From contig NZ_CP060092.1 of assembly GCF_014217335.1 (NCBI RefSeq), forward strand, positions 2,683,501-2,747,500: a DNA stretch of 64,000 nt, written 5' to 3'. Shown here piece after piece: positions 33,961 through 43,634 of this stretch; the first letter of the stretch is position 1, and each line of letters starts with the position of its first letter. The notes under the pieces are model-generated. The model made no database searches. It was not told the origin of the DNA and saw only the letters and a program-made list of their open reading frames with translations. This DNA comes from Teredinibacter purpureus (GTDB taxonomy: Bacteria; Pseudomonadota; Gammaproteobacteria; Pseudomonadales; Cellvibrionaceae). The position numbers and the translations under genes are program-made.

Positions 33961-34129
33961 TGATTATCTACCTTAATCATTCATTACACGTAAGTAGTGA
34001 GAATAGAGAAGGCGTTGCCCCGTCAGAAATGAACCTCTAGCCGGCATTCGCCAGAGGTAAGTATAGAAAGGATACAGTGGTTCGGGGGAAGAGGTGTAAG
34101 GAATTGGCGTACTACGGCACAAAGAGGCG

Positions 34130-34387
34130 CTAGGCGTGATCTTTTACTCGTTTGGCGTCGCTTTGAACTTTCTCCATTACCTTGCGCATGTAAGCATAGT
34201 AATCATCGCTGAGTGTTCGATTGGTATCGCGGCGGTCTTTAGATTTCCGACGTTTTCGATGGTAAAGATCCAATGGCATTTCACTGCAAGGATCAGCGTC
34301 TAAACGGCGATCGTCCCCTTTGCGTCGGTTAACGAAAAAGATTTTGTTGTCCTTCATTAGGTCACTCGAATTGCGTTGGTTACTCAC
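34130..34387 (-). CDS. small basic DRR-rich protein
   Basis: An 85-residue, strongly charged protein. It carries RRKGDDRRLDADPC and RKRRKSKDRRDTNR, repeated RR..(D)DRR motifs of a type common in small proteins of marine gammaproteobacteria and often linked to PilZ/c-di-GMP-style arginine patches, although it is too short for a PilZ domain. The rest is an amphipathic C-terminal helix (YYAYMRKVMEKVQSDAKRVK). No ribosome site decides the start. Function unknown. Confidence 0.6.
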   Translation of the reverse strand: MSNQRNSSDLMKDNKIFFVNRRKGDDRRLDADPCSEMPLDLYHRKRRKSKDRRDTNRTLSDDYYAYMRKVMEKVQSDAKRVKDHA

Positions 34388-34664
34388 GTGATATCATTCC
34401 TATCGTATAGCACTGCACGGTCTATTTACCAGTTATTGGAGCCACTATTTTTGTAGGGTATTGGCTTTTCTGTCTGGCTGGCGTGTTTTTTTTCATTCAG
34501 TCGCTTATGTACTGCTTACTACCGTAAAGTTGGGGTGCCGGGGTGGTTTCGATCTTAAATGTCAGCATTTAGTATTGTTATATGGGATTATGAGCGGTAC
34601 ATAAGAATTAAATTGTATATAAAAACGTGACGCGTGTCACATTATTTTAGGGGAAAGGTTAAAT

Positions 34665-34979
34665 ATGCGCCATTCAGAGGTCATTGAACAAAAAATTAAG
34701 CAAGCGCTCTCGCCTGAAGTTTTGCATGTTGAAAATGAAAGCCACATGCATAGCGTGCCAGAAAACTCTGAAACACATTTTAAGCTCACGGTGGTTGCTC
34801 GTTGTTTTGAGGGGGTGTTGCCGGTGAAGCGGCATCAGCAGATATACGGCCTTTTAGCAGAAGAGTTGGCAAATGGCGTCCATGCGCTATCGCTTCATCT
34901 TTATACGCCACAACAATGGGCCCAAAGAGAGGGGGCTGTTCCTGTATCACCGGATTGTGCCGGTGCAAGCAAAGGTTAG
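34665..34979 (+). CDS. bolA: BolA-family protein
   Basis: A 104-residue BolA-fold protein. Helix-1 start IEQKIKQALSPEVLHVENESHMHS, then THFKLTVVARCFEGVLPVKRHQQIYGLL, with the conserved His and the class-II KH-like motif, and ANGVHALSLHLYTPQQW closing the fold. BolA works with monothiol glutaredoxins on Fe-S cluster handling and influences stress-related morphology. It is followed 72 bp later by trhO on the same strand, with which it may be co-transcribed. Confidence 0.93.
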   Translation: MRHSEVIEQKIKQALSPEVLHVENESHMHSVPENSETHFKLTVVARCFEGVLPVKRHQQIYGLLAEELANGVHALSLHLYTPQQWAQREGAVPVSPDCAGASKG

Positions 34980-35051
34980 TGCAGGTGCTATTGCCCTCGC
35001 AATTGGTTAGAATTGCGGCTCTTTTCCACTGCTACCCGATGTATGTAAATT

Positions 35052-35990
35052 ATGACCCACACTGTTATCGCCGCCCTTTACAAATTTGTTGCCCTTCCCG
35101 ACTTCCATGATCTACGCAATCCATTATTAAAATGTTGTGAAGAGCACAATATTAAAGGCTCTTTGCTACTGGCAGAGGAGGGAATCAATGGGACTGTTGC
35201 CGGTTCTCGAGCGGCAATAGATGCGTTACTGAGCTACTTGCGGAGCGATGTCCGTTTCGAGGGGTTATCGCATAAAGAATCCTTTGAAGAAGGTGAGCCT
35301 TTCCATCGAATGAAGGTAAAGCTTAAAAAGGAAATTGTCACTATGGGGGTTGAGGGTATCGATCCAAATGATATTGTTGGGACCTACGTGGAGCCAAAAG
35401 AATGGAACGCGCTTATTAGCGATCCTGATGTAACAGTCATTGATACACGTAATTACTATGAATATGAAATTGGAACCTTTGAGCGAGCGATTGATCCGCA
35501 CACTGAAAGTTTTCGTGATTTGCCCCAATTTGTAGCCGAAAACCTCAACCCTCAGAAACACAAAAAAGTAGCTATGTTTTGTACGGGTGGAATTCGTTGT
35601 GAAAAATCAACCGCGTTTATGAAACAGCAGGGCTTCGAGGAAGTATTTCACTTAAAAGGTGGGATTTTAAAATACTTGGAAGATGTACCGAAAGAAGAAA
35701 CCCTTTGGAAAGGGGAGTGTTTTGTTTTTGATAATCGTGTTGCGGTTAATCACGATTTGGAAAAAGGCATTTACGACTTGTGTCATGGTTGTCGCCACCC
35801 CATCACCGATGAGGATAAGGCATCTGAGCATTTTATTGAGGGGGTTACCTGTCCACGTTGTTATGACACTCAGACCGCTGATCAGCGAGAGAGGTTTATG
35901 GAGCGTCAAAAGCAAATTAAATTGGCCAAGCTTAGAGGCCAAGAGCATATTGGCGCAAAATCGCAGGGCAGAAAAAATACTAAACAGTAG
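35052..35990 (+). CDS. trhO: tRNA uridine(34) 5-hydroxylase, rhodanese-type
   Basis: Installs 5-hydroxyuridine at the wobble position of certain tRNAs, using prephenate-independent, oxygen-dependent chemistry in the TrhO branch. It has 312 residues: an N-terminal acylphosphatase-like domain ([22 protein letters not shown]), a rhodanese domain ([21 protein letters not shown]) with the catalytic Cys in [12 protein letters not shown], and a C-terminal zinc-binding-like segment (CHGCRHP... CPRC). The start at ATG 35052 matches the family. The older name is YceA. Confidence 0.95.
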   Translation: MTHTVIAALYKFVALPDFHDLRNPLLKCCEEHNIKGSLLLAEEGINGTVAGSRAAIDALLSYLRSDVRFEGLSHKESFEEGEPFHRMKVKLKKEIVTMGVEGIDPNDIVGTYVEPKEWNALISDPDVTVIDTRNYYEYEIGTFERAIDPHTESFRDLPQFVAENLNPQKHKKVAMFCTGGIRCEKSTAFMKQQGFEEVFHLKGGILKYLEDVPKEETLWKGECFVFDNRVAVNHDLEKGIYDLCHGCRHPITDEDKASEHFIEGVTCPRCYDTQTADQRERFMERQKQIKLAKLRGQEHIGAKSQGRKNTKQ

Positions 35991-36050
35991 CGAGTCAGAT
36001 TAGTTCTACAAAAATAGTGGCTCTTAAAAAAATAAAAATAAGGATATGCC

Positions 36051-37847
36051 ATGGAACTTCATTTAATCGATAGTGCGATCGTAATCGGGTACCTGGTGGT
36101 GATGATTGCCGCTGGTTCTATCGTATCGTCAAAAGCCAGTAAAAACCTAAATACCTATTTTCTGGGTGGCAACAAAATACCTTGGTATGCCCTAAGCTTG
36201 TCAAATGCCGGCGGTATGTTTGATATTGCAGGCACAATGTGGCTGGTGTATTTGGCCTTTGTTTATGGAATGAAAAGTGCGTTCATTCCTTGGTTGTGGC
36301 CGTTTTTCAATCAAATCTTTATGATGATTTATCTTGCCGTTTGGCTACGTCGCTCTAATGCAATGACGGGTGCGGAATGGATTGCCACGCGTTTTGATCA
36401 GGCATCTTCTGGTGGCAAAATGGCACACATGGTCGTGGTGTTGTTTTCAACCATCTCAATTGTAGGTTTTCTGGCCTATGGATTTGTGGGTATCGGAAAG
36501 TTTGCGGAAATTTTCTTGCCCTGGGGTTGGCACCCACATGCCTATGCCACGCTCATTACACTTGTGACAGCGGTATACGTTGTACAAGGAGGGTTAATGG
36601 GGGTGGTGTTAACGGATATTATCCAATATGTATTAATGACAGTTTCGGCCATTATTATTGCGGTTATTGCCATGAATAAAGTGTCTCCCGAAATGTTGGC
36701 GGCTGTTACGCCTGACGGTTGGGGGCAAATGCAATTTGGTTGGCATTTAGGGCTCGACTGGTCAGGTATTTTGGAATCAGTCAACACTAAAATTGAAAGT
36801 GATGGCTGGGAACTATTTACCATCTTTATTATGATGGCGCTCTTTAAAGGGCTCTGGGTAAGTATGGCCGGCCCAGTGCCAACCCAAAGTTTACAGCGAA
36901 TTTTGGCCGCAAAAAGCCCTAGAGAAGCTGCGCTAATGTCGGGGGCGAGTTCTGTTATTGTCGCCATTCCTCGTTATTTAATGATCGGGGGGTTAACGGT
37001 TTTAGCGCTGGTGTTTTTCAGCGGTGAGTTAAATGAAATGGGGCCGGATATTGATTTTGAATTAATTTTACCTTTTGCAATAAGCAAATTTATTCCTGTG
37101 GGGCTTATGGGATTATTGCTGGCGGGTATGTTGTCTGCGCATATGTCGACGACCAGTTCGTTTTTGAATGTGACGCCGGCGTATATTGTGAATGATGTGT
37201 ATAAAAAATACTTTCGCCCTAATGCAAGCCAGAAAACGTATATTCGCATGAGCTATCTCGTGTCAGCGATACTGGCAATTGCGAGTATTTTTGTCGGTAT
37301 GGTTATTGAATCTGTCGATTCTATAACGCGTTGGATTGTGTCCGCGCTATGGGGGGGCTACGCGGCGGCGAACGTATTGAAGTGGCATTGGTGGCGATTT
37401 AACGGGCATGGCTATTTTTGGGGAATGATTGCAGGTTTATTGTTTGCGTTATTAATGCCTATATTTTCCCCCGACACGAAGGCGCTCTATGCTTACCCTG
37501 CTATTTTATTCTGTTCGCTTGCAGGATGTATTGTGGGCACATTATTAACACCAGCAGAGCCTAAGGCACTATTGATGTCGTTTTATTCTTCAGTGCGTCC
37601 GTGGGGCTTTTGGAAGCCCGTTGAGAGGTGGGTGAAGGCTGAAGATCCAGCATTTACGCCTAATCAGAATTTTCTGCGAGACATGGGGAATGTGACGGTG
37701 GGGATTGTCTGGCAGTTATCCATAATGGCGGCTCCACTCGCATTGGTTATTAAAAACTGGAGTACATTGATAGTATTATTAGTGGTGGCCAGTGTTGGGA
37801 CGGTGATACTAAAATATAGTTGGTACGATAAGTTGGAGAATCAATGA
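36051..37847 (+). CDS. sodium:solute symporter (SSS family)
   Basis: A Na+-driven sugar importer with about 13 TM helices in 598 residues. It has the SSS start AIVIGYLVVMIAAGSIVSSK, NTYFLGGNKIPWYALSLSN, the GQ/LRRSNAMTGAEWIATRF-type helix-3 region and a long C-terminal extension including SSVRPWGFWKPVERW. Its stop overlaps the start of the beta-mannosidase by 4 bp (ATGA), so it very likely imports manno-oligosaccharides or mannobiose, which that enzyme then cleaves. It resembles the SSS protein at 54605 throughout, including the C-terminal extension. Confidence 0.92.
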   Translation: MELHLIDSAIVIGYLVVMIAAGSIVSSKASKNLNTYFLGGNKIPWYALSLSNAGGMFDIAGTMWLVYLAFVYGMKSAFIPWLWPFFNQIFMMIYLAVWLRRSNAMTGAEWIATRFDQASSGGKMAHMVVVLFSTISIVGFLAYGFVGIGKFAEIFLPWGWHPHAYATLITLVTAVYVVQGGLMGVVLTDIIQYVLMTVSAIIIAVIAMNKVSPEMLAAVTPDGWGQMQFGWHLGLDWSGILESVNTKIESDGWELFTIFIMMALFKGLWVSMAGPVPTQSLQRILAAKSPREAALMSGASSVIVAIPRYLMIGGLTVLALVFFSGELNEMGPDIDFELILPFAISKFIPVGLMGLLLAGMLSAHMSTTSSFLNVTPAYIVNDVYKKYFRPNASQKTYIRMSYLVSAILAIASIFVGMVIESVDSITRWIVSALWGGYAAANVLKWHWWRFNGHGYFWGMIAGLLFALLMPIFSPDTKALYAYPAILFCSLAGCIVGTLLTPAEPKALLMSFYSSVRPWGFWKPVERWVKAEDPAFTPNQNFLRDMGNVTVGIVWQLSIMAAPLALVIKNWSTLIVLLVVASVGTVILKYSWYDKLENQ

Positions 37848-40342
37848 AAAAAACGATAGCGCTCAACAATGATTGGACTTTTCGTCAAGTGTCTGTCGAC
37901 ACAAACGGCAAGGATACTCCGTGGCTAAACGCAACGGTTCCGGGGCATGTACATTTAGATTTGTTGGATAACCATGTCATTGATGATCCCTACTGGCGCG
38001 ACAATGAAAAATCACAACAGTGGATAGGCGAAGTCGATTGGGAATATCAAACACATTTTAATTACGCTGATGCACTTTCCGGGAACAGCCACTATGAAAT
38101 GTGTTTCGACGGTTTAGATACCTATGCCGATGTATATTTGAATGATCAGCTAATTCTGACGGCCGATAATATGTACGATGGCTGGCGTGTAAACGTAAAA
38201 GATTTTTTAGTTCATGGTAGTAATCATCTTCGTATTGTATTTCATTCTGTCATAAAAAGGACGCTGCCTTTATACCAAGAAAATGGTTTCGTTTATCCCG
38301 CTAACACCTCTCAGCCAGAACCTAAACTCAGCGTGTACTCCCGTAAGCCCGGTTATCATTTTGGTTGGGATTGGGGGCCTAGATTGGTGACTTGTGGCAT
38401 TTGGCGGCCGATTTGTTTAGAGGTGTTTAGCTGTAATCGATTGTCTGATGTGCAATTTGTTCAGCACTCGCTGGATAGTACGGTGAGTGTATTGTCGTTA
38501 AATGTAGAGTTGAACGCTCCAGCAGAAAGTGAACTGTCCTTGAGCTTAATCGATGCTGACAATAGTTTTGAACCTGTTACGTTAACTATCGCCCCCAGTA
38601 CCGCTGCAGCCGTTGTTCATTTTACGATAGATAACCCAAAATTTTGGTGGACGCTGGGGTTAGGGGAACAGCCTCTTTATAAATTGTCCTTATCGTTGCT
38701 AAAAGACGGCTCCGTTATAGATTCTTGGCAGCACAATGTCGGCTTGCGTACAGTGGAGTTGGTTCATGAAGATGATGAATCTGGAAAGAGTTTTTACTTT
38801 AAATTAAATGGCGAGCCGCTTTATATCAAAGGGTCTAATTGTATTCCCGCCGATTTCTTTGTGCCTAGGTTAGGGGAAATCGATTATCGAAAGATGTTAG
38901 GTTATGCCGTAGACGCTAACATGAATATGTTGCGTCTTTGGGGCGGGGCAATATACGAAGAAAAAGTATTTTATACCTTGTGTGACGAATTAGGGGTTTT
39001 GGTATGGCAAGACTTTATGTTTGCGTGCGCAGCGTACCCCTGCGGTACCGAAATGGCCGAGCGAATTGCCTCTGAGGCCGCCTATAATGTAAAGCGTATT
39101 CGAAACCATACCAGTTTGGCTCTGTGGTGCGGGAACAATGAAATTTCTGAGGGCTGGCATACTTGGGGCTGGCAGCAACGTTATGAGTATGACGAGGCTA
39201 CGTGTGAAAAAGTATGGCGTGAATATGAAGCTATATTTCATGAAATTTTACCTCAAGCGGTCGCGCAATATGACCCCTCTCGGGCGTATTGGGCGTCGTC
39301 ACCGAAATATGGTTTTGTAGATCCTAAAGCTAAAACTGACGGAGATATGCATTATTGGGGGGTTTGGTTTCTTGGGCACGAGCGAAACGGTTTCAATGAA
39401 TATTTGCCGCGATTTATGAGTGAATATGGCCTGCAAGCCATGCCAGAATTAAAAACGTTTGAGGCCTTTTCCCTTCCAGAGGATTGGGACATTCAATCCT
39501 CTGTTTTACAAACACATCAAAAACAATATGCTAATCCGTCAAAAAATCAGTTTCTTGATGGGTACGGCATGATGATCAAATACCTTGAGCGTGAATATAC
39601 CGTGCCGAAAGATTTTGAGCAGTTGGCGTATATGACCCAGCTATTACAGGCTGACTATCTCGCTTTTGCCATTAAGGCGCACCGGCATAATAGGCCCTAT
39701 TGCATGGGGACAATGTATTGGCAGCTTAACGATATGTGGCCTGTTACTTCTTGGGCTTCGGTCGATTACTTCGGTCGATGGAAGGCCTCTCATTATGCGA
39801 TTCGAGAAACGTATAAACCGGTCATTGTGGTGATTGTCGAAGAAGGTGATAACACGGTTTTAAAAGTGGTGTCCGATAAACTGGATAATACGCCGGTTAA
39901 CGTTACGCTTAATTTGTTATCGTTTGGTGGAGAGCAGTACGTAACAGAAAATCTTCAAGTTGTTGCCGTTGCGAATAGTAGTACAGAAATATTTCGATGT
40001 TTGACGTCTGACTTGTTAAACCAGCGAAACAGTCACCAATGTGTACTCCAAGCGATCTGTTACGAAAAGGGTGAGGAAGTGAGTTCAGACTTACATTATT
40101 TCCATACGAATAAAGCACTTGAATTCGATTCGCCTGAATTGTCGATAGTAGTTGAACAAGAGGGCGATATTTATACGCTTGTTATATCGACCAATACACT
40201 TGTAAAAAACTTATTTTTAAAAGTGGATCAACATCTACTGTTGAATTATTTTGATGTGCTGCCGGGGCAACATTGTCGTATTCCGCTCGAAAAAAAGATT
40301 ACTCAAAATATTGAGTATATTCATTATGAACTTTGTCAGTGA
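37844..40342 (+). CDS. beta-mannosidase, glycoside hydrolase family 2
   Basis: Hydrolyses beta-1,4-linked mannose from manno-oligosaccharides. The 832 residues follow the GH2 order: sugar-binding jelly roll (TVPGHVHLDLLDNHVIDDPYW), immunoglobulin-like domains, then the TIM barrel with the acid/base Glu433 in WCGNNEISEGW and the nucleophile Glu527 in FMSEYGLQAMPE. RPYCMGTMYWQLNDMWPV, typical of beta-mannosidases, follows. There is no signal peptide, so it acts in the cytoplasm on sugars brought in by the coupled SSS transporter. Confidence 0.94.
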   Translation: MKKTIALNNDWTFRQVSVDTNGKDTPWLNATVPGHVHLDLLDNHVIDDPYWRDNEKSQQWIGEVDWEYQTHFNYADALSGNSHYEMCFDGLDTYADVYLNDQLILTADNMYDGWRVNVKDFLVHGSNHLRIVFHSVIKRTLPLYQENGFVYPANTSQPEPKLSVYSRKPGYHFGWDWGPRLVTCGIWRPICLEVFSCNRLSDVQFVQHSLDSTVSVLSLNVELNAPAESELSLSLIDADNSFEPVTLTIAPSTAAAVVHFTIDNPKFWWTLGLGEQPLYKLSLSLLKDGSVIDSWQHNVGLRTVELVHEDDESGKSFYFKLNGEPLYIKGSNCIPADFFVPRLGEIDYRKMLGYAVDANMNMLRLWGGAIYEEKVFYTLCDELGVLVWQDFMFACAAYPCGTEMAERIASEAAYNVKRIRNHTSLALWCGNNEISEGWHTWGWQQRYEYDEATCEKVWREYEAIFHEILPQAVAQYDPSRAYWASSPKYGFVDPKAKTDGDMHYWGVWFLGHERNGFNEYLPRFMSEYGLQAMPELKTFEAFSLPEDWDIQSSVLQTHQKQYANPSKNQFLDGYGMMIKYLEREYTVPKDFEQLAYMTQLLQADYLAFAIKAHRHNRPYCMGTMYWQLNDMWPVTSWASVDYFGRWKASHYAIRETYKPVIVVIVEEGDNTVLKVVSDKLDNTPVNVTLNLLSFGGEQYVTENLQVVAVANSSTEIFRCLTSDLLNQRNSHQCVLQAICYEKGEEVSSDLHYFHTNKALEFDSPELSIVVEQEGDIYTLVISTNTLVKNLFLKVDQHLLLNYFDVLPGQHCRIPLEKKITQNIEYIHYELCQ

Positions 40343-40379
40343 GTGCGGCTATTATTGTGGTAGAAAGTGTGCCTAACGT

Positions 40380-41015
40380 ATGGCAATGAAGCCTTATCAG
40401 CAGTTAACCCATTCGGTCGTGTTTGAGTTAGAGGAAAAACGTAGCCGTTTCTTGTGTTATCTCTATCCCGTCACTTCTCGAGAGCAATCGCTGATGCGCT
40501 TAGAAAGCCTTCGGGTCGAGTTTCCTGATGCACGGCATCATTGCTGGGCGTATGTCATTGGCGATCCGAAGCAACCTATAACGCAAGCGTATAATGATGA
40601 TGGTGAACCAGCGGGTACGGCGGGTAAGCCTATACTGAACGTACTGGTGCAGCGAGGGGCGGGGGATGCTTGTGCGATCGTTGTTCGCTACTTTGGCGGC
40701 ATTAAATTAGGCGCTGGTGGCCTTGTCAGGGCTTATGGTTCGTCGGTATCGCAGGCGTTGGATCACGCTACGTTGGCCGCGAAAATACCGTTGGCTGAAC
40801 TTTCGGTTTTAATCGATTTCAATTTTGAAGCAGTGGCTCGCCGTTTGGTTGCACGTTGTTCAGGCGAAGTGTTAGAGGTAAATTACGGCGTAGAAGTAAC
40901 ACTCGTTGTGGTGCTGCCTATAGACCAAGAGGGTATTTTCAGAAAAGCTTTGCAGTCGTCGACAAGTGGTAGTGCGACTATTCAAGCGTGTGGTAGTGCG
41001 ACTATTCAAGCGTAA
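40380..41015 (+). CDS. yigZ: IMPACT/YigZ-family protein
   Basis: A 211-residue member of the IMPACT family, thought to act in translation control or ribosome-related steps; its exact role in bacteria is open. The N-terminal domain shows HHCWAYVIGD, YNDDGEPAGTAGKPIL and IVVRYFGGIKLGAGGLVRAYG, the strongest family blocks; the second domain is ferredoxin-like. The last 16 residues are a duplicated (S/C)GSATIQA unit encoded by a 24-bp tandem repeat, not part of the family fold. Confidence 0.92.
   Translation: MAMKPYQQLTHSVVFELEEKRSRFLCYLYPVTSREQSLMRLESLRVEFPDARHHCWAYVIGDPKQPITQAYNDDGEPAGTAGKPILNVLVQRGAGDACAIVVRYFGGIKLGAGGLVRAYGSSVSQALDHATLAAKIPLAELSVLIDFNFEAVARRLVARCSGEVLEVNYGVEVTLVVVLPIDQEGIFRKALQSSTSGSATIQACGSATIQA
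40966..41013 (+). repeat. 24-bp perfect tandem duplication at the end of yigZ
   Basis: Two identical 24-bp units (40966-40989 and 40990-41013) keep the reading frame and add eight residues. It looks like a recent slippage duplication. Confidence 0.95.
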
Positions 41016-41124
41016 TGCTCTTACCGCTTAAATCATCAGGCTAATATTTCACATCGCGTTCACGCAGGCCAGTGAACAATGCTAGATTAATAGCCCTCAT
41101 TTATTATTACACTTCAAGCCTATT

Positions 41125-42069
41125 ATGTTGTCATCTTCTAGCCTGAATATTCTCCAATCTATTTATGAGCGATTGGTCGCACATGAAGAGATCTTTCTTA
41201 TCACCGTGTTAAGCACGTGGGGTAGCTCTCCTAGGCCTCCTGGCTCCATGATGGTTTGGAGTGAAAAGAGTGGTGTTATTGGCTCTGTTTCGGGTGGTTG
41301 TGTAGAGGACGATCTTATCAAGCGCTTGCTAGCTAGGGAGTTCGATGGATCTTTGCCTTGTGAAATACCGTACGGTGGAGAGGCGGATGCGCAAGGCGAA
41401 ATCCGCTTGCCTTGCGGTGGAATACTTAAAGTATTAATCGAAAATGTGTTGCCTTGCGATCTTTCCGAGTGGAAAGCCATACGTGATTACGTTGCTGAGC
41501 GGCAAGGTGTGAGCCGGTGTATTTGTCGGGCGTCGGGTGCTTGGCGGTTTGTGGTGAGCCAATCTCACTCGTTAAAGTCTTCCGATACACATTTACAAGT
41601 CTATATGGGGCCAACACGAAAGCTTTTAATAATAGGCGCGAATCAAACAAGTTTTTATTTGGCGAACTATGCGAGCTCGCTCGATTTTGATGTCACCATT
41701 TGTGACCCGAGCGATTCATTAAGCGATCTGTGGCAGACAGAAGCGTTTGAATTCGTGGGCATATATCCGGACGGGCTTATTGATGACCGTTTTTCCGATT
41801 CGAACTCAGCGATTGTGGCGGTGTCACACGACCCAAGGTTGGATGACATGGCGTTACTTGAGGCCTTACCAAGTGATGCGTTTTATGTGGGCGTGATGGG
41901 CTCACAAAAGACAACCGTGGCCAGACTAAAGAGGTTAAGAGAGCTAGACGTTACAAGCGCGCAAATCGAGCGGTTACACGCGCCCATCGGTTTGGATATT
42001 GGCAGTAAAACACCCGCTGAAATTGCAATTAGTATCGCGGCACAGCTTGTTAAGTGTTATGGGCACTGA
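41125..42069 (+). CDS. xdhC: XdhC/CoxI-family molybdenum-enzyme maturation factor
   Basis: Binds and sulfurates molybdenum cofactor for insertion into xanthine dehydrogenase-type enzymes. In 314 residues it has the CoxI N-terminal block (TWGSSPRPPGSMMVW; GSVSGGCVEDDLI) and the C-terminal Rossmann-like XdhC_C domain (KLLIIGANQTSFYLA; FYVGVMGSQKTTVARLKRL; HAPIGLDIGSKTPAEIAISI). Its stop overlaps the start of mocA by 11 bp. No xanthine dehydrogenase-type structural gene is in the window, so the client enzyme is encoded elsewhere. Confidence 0.92.
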   Translation: MLSSSSLNILQSIYERLVAHEEIFLITVLSTWGSSPRPPGSMMVWSEKSGVIGSVSGGCVEDDLIKRLLAREFDGSLPCEIPYGGEADAQGEIRLPCGGILKVLIENVLPCDLSEWKAIRDYVAERQGVSRCICRASGAWRFVVSQSHSLKSSDTHLQVYMGPTRKLLIIGANQTSFYLANYASSLDFDVTICDPSDSLSDLWQTEAFEFVGIYPDGLIDDRFSDSNSAIVAVSHDPRLDDMALLEALPSDAFYVGVMGSQKTTVARLKRLRELDVTSAQIERLHAPIGLDIGSKTPAEIAISIAAQLVKCYGH

Positions 42070-42667
42070 TCCTTTAACGCCAGGGTTTCTAGTGCTGGCC
42101 GCTGGGGCTTCCCGTCGCTTTGGTTCATGCTGTAAATTGGCCTCTCTTGTCGGTTCCAAAGGGCCAATGCTGGACGCAACTTTAGCCGAAATTCATTCTG
42201 TTTCCTCTAAAGTTGCCGTTGTCACCTCCTCTATGAACGCAGTTATCAATGAGCGGGTGGCTAACCTTGGTATCCAATCGTTTGCTTTTCCAGCACAATC
42301 GCCCGGCATAGGGGAGTCTATTCGGTTTGGTGTGGCGTCGACCCCTCATTGGGGGGGCTGGATTATTTGCTTAGCGGATATGCCTTTTATCGCGGCTCAA
42401 ACCTATCAAGCGATATTGACCGAAGCACAGCACTATTCGCTAGTGGCCCCCAGTATAGGGGGAAGGCGTGGGCATCCTGTTTATTTTTCTAATCGTTACC
42501 AATCTTCGTTGCTTGCGCTACAAGGAGATGTTGGTGCAGCAGCGTTACTCGCTCAAAATGCTGCCGAATTGCACCTTCTAGAGTGCGATGATAAAGGTAT
42601 TTTTTACGATATCGATACCCCTGAAAACCTTTCTAGCCTTCCAGAATACTCGTGTTTGCGCGATTGA
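42059..42667 (+). CDS. mocA: molybdenum cofactor cytidylyltransferase-like protein
   Basis: Adds CMP to molybdopterin to make the cytosine-dinucleotide cofactor used by xanthine dehydrogenase-type enzymes. The 202 residues from ATG 42059 have the nucleotidyltransferase start LVLAAGASRRFGSCCKL, then IICLADMPFIAAQTY with the metal-binding Asp, and GRRGHPVYFSNRY, and the DIDTPENL end. The frame is open to 41999 inside xdhC, but the later ATG fits the family. It is translationally coupled to xdhC. Confidence 0.9.
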   Translation: MGTDPLTPGFLVLAAGASRRFGSCCKLASLVGSKGPMLDATLAEIHSVSSKVAVVTSSMNAVINERVANLGIQSFAFPAQSPGIGESIRFGVASTPHWGGWIICLADMPFIAAQTYQAILTEAQHYSLVAPSIGGRRGHPVYFSNRYQSSLLALQGDVGAAALLAQNAAELHLLECDDKGIFYDIDTPENLSSLPEYSCLRD

Positions 42668-42884
42668 CGGGCATTAACGTCTCGGAAGAGCGTACACTTC
42701 GTGACTTGTAGTCAAAATGAACTTATCATCGCGATATCTGTTGCCTTTCGATGGCTATCAAAATGACTACTTATTAGTTGAAACTCACAATACTGATGGT
42801 TAATTTCGCCATTCCGTTAAAACGAACATTATTGAAATGTAAAAATAGCTAATAAAAACAGTTAGTTACAAATTTTTTTTACAT

Positions 42885-42900
42885 TGGCATAAAAACTGTA
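42885..42900 (+). promoter_or_regulatory. sigma-54-type promoter of pspABC
   Basis: TGGCATAAAAACTGTA has the GG of the -24 element and the TG of the -12 element at the correct 10-bp separation. The second base of the -12 pair is T instead of C. It lies 48 bp before pspA, and psp operons are classically sigma-54 dependent. An A/T-rich stretch directly upstream could assist activator-driven bending. No pspF gene is present in the window. Confidence 0.55.
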
Positions 42901-42948
42901 ATAACTTCTTCGAAGATAGACATAACGTACTATTAAGGAGAAATAAGA

Positions 42949-43623
42949 ATGGGCATTTTTTCCCGATTTTCAGACATTATTAATTCAAATATTAATTCAT
43001 TGCTCGATAAGGCAGAAGACCCTGAAAAATTGGTTCGCCTTATAATTCAAGAAATGGAAGAGACATTGGTTGAGGTTCGGACCGTTTCAGCGAAATCTAT
43101 TGCGGATAAAAAAGAGTTACTTCGAAAAAAGCAATGGCTAGCGGACCAAGTTGATGCGTGGGAAGGCAAAGCCGAACTCGCTATACAAAAAGGCCGAGAA
43201 GATCTTGCCAAAGGAGCCTTGGCTGAAAAATTAAAATTCATTAATGAAGGCGTGGATGTCGATTCAGAGCTTGATGCAATTGAAGATGGCTTACAGTCTC
43301 TTGAGGGTGAAATTACGCAGCTTCAGCAAAAAATTGCGGAGGCGAAAGCACGTCAAAAATCGTTAGTCGCTCGCCAAAAAACAGCCACCACAAAATTGAA
43401 AGCACGTATGGTGCTTAAGGGTGGATCAGTCGAGGAAACACTGTCTAAGCTGGAAGGCTACGAACGTAAACTGGACGAGCTTGAAGGCAAAGCAGAATCT
43501 TTTGATTTGGGTGAGAAATCGCTCGCTGACGAAATAGAACAGCTGGCTAAGAATGATGAAATTGAAGTACAGCTCGCAGCATTAAAAGCGAGAGTTAATG
43601 CTAAAACCGACGGACAAAACTGA
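42949..43623 (+). CDS. pspA: phage shock protein A
   Basis: An ESCRT-III/Vipp1-like protein that binds stressed inner membrane and, in the classical system, restrains the activator PspF. It has 224 residues, almost entirely helical: MGIFSRFSDIINSNINSLLDKAEDPEKLVRL is the amphipathic helix 0/1 start, then QEMEETLVEVRT and long coiled coils. An AAGGAGAAATAAGA ribosome region precedes it. First gene of pspABC. Confidence 0.95.
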   Translation: MGIFSRFSDIINSNINSLLDKAEDPEKLVRLIIQEMEETLVEVRTVSAKSIADKKELLRKKQWLADQVDAWEGKAELAIQKGREDLAKGALAEKLKFINEGVDVDSELDAIEDGLQSLEGEITQLQQKIAEAKARQKSLVARQKTATTKLKARMVLKGGSVEETLSKLEGYERKLDELEGKAESFDLGEKSLADEIEQLAKNDEIEVQLAALKARVNAKTDGQN

Positions 43624-43634
43624 GGGGCAATGGA

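Noticed and set aside
35683..36003. 106-codon frame overlapping trhO in another frame
   Set aside because: trhO covers it with clear family motifs; no ribosome site or domain supports the overlap.
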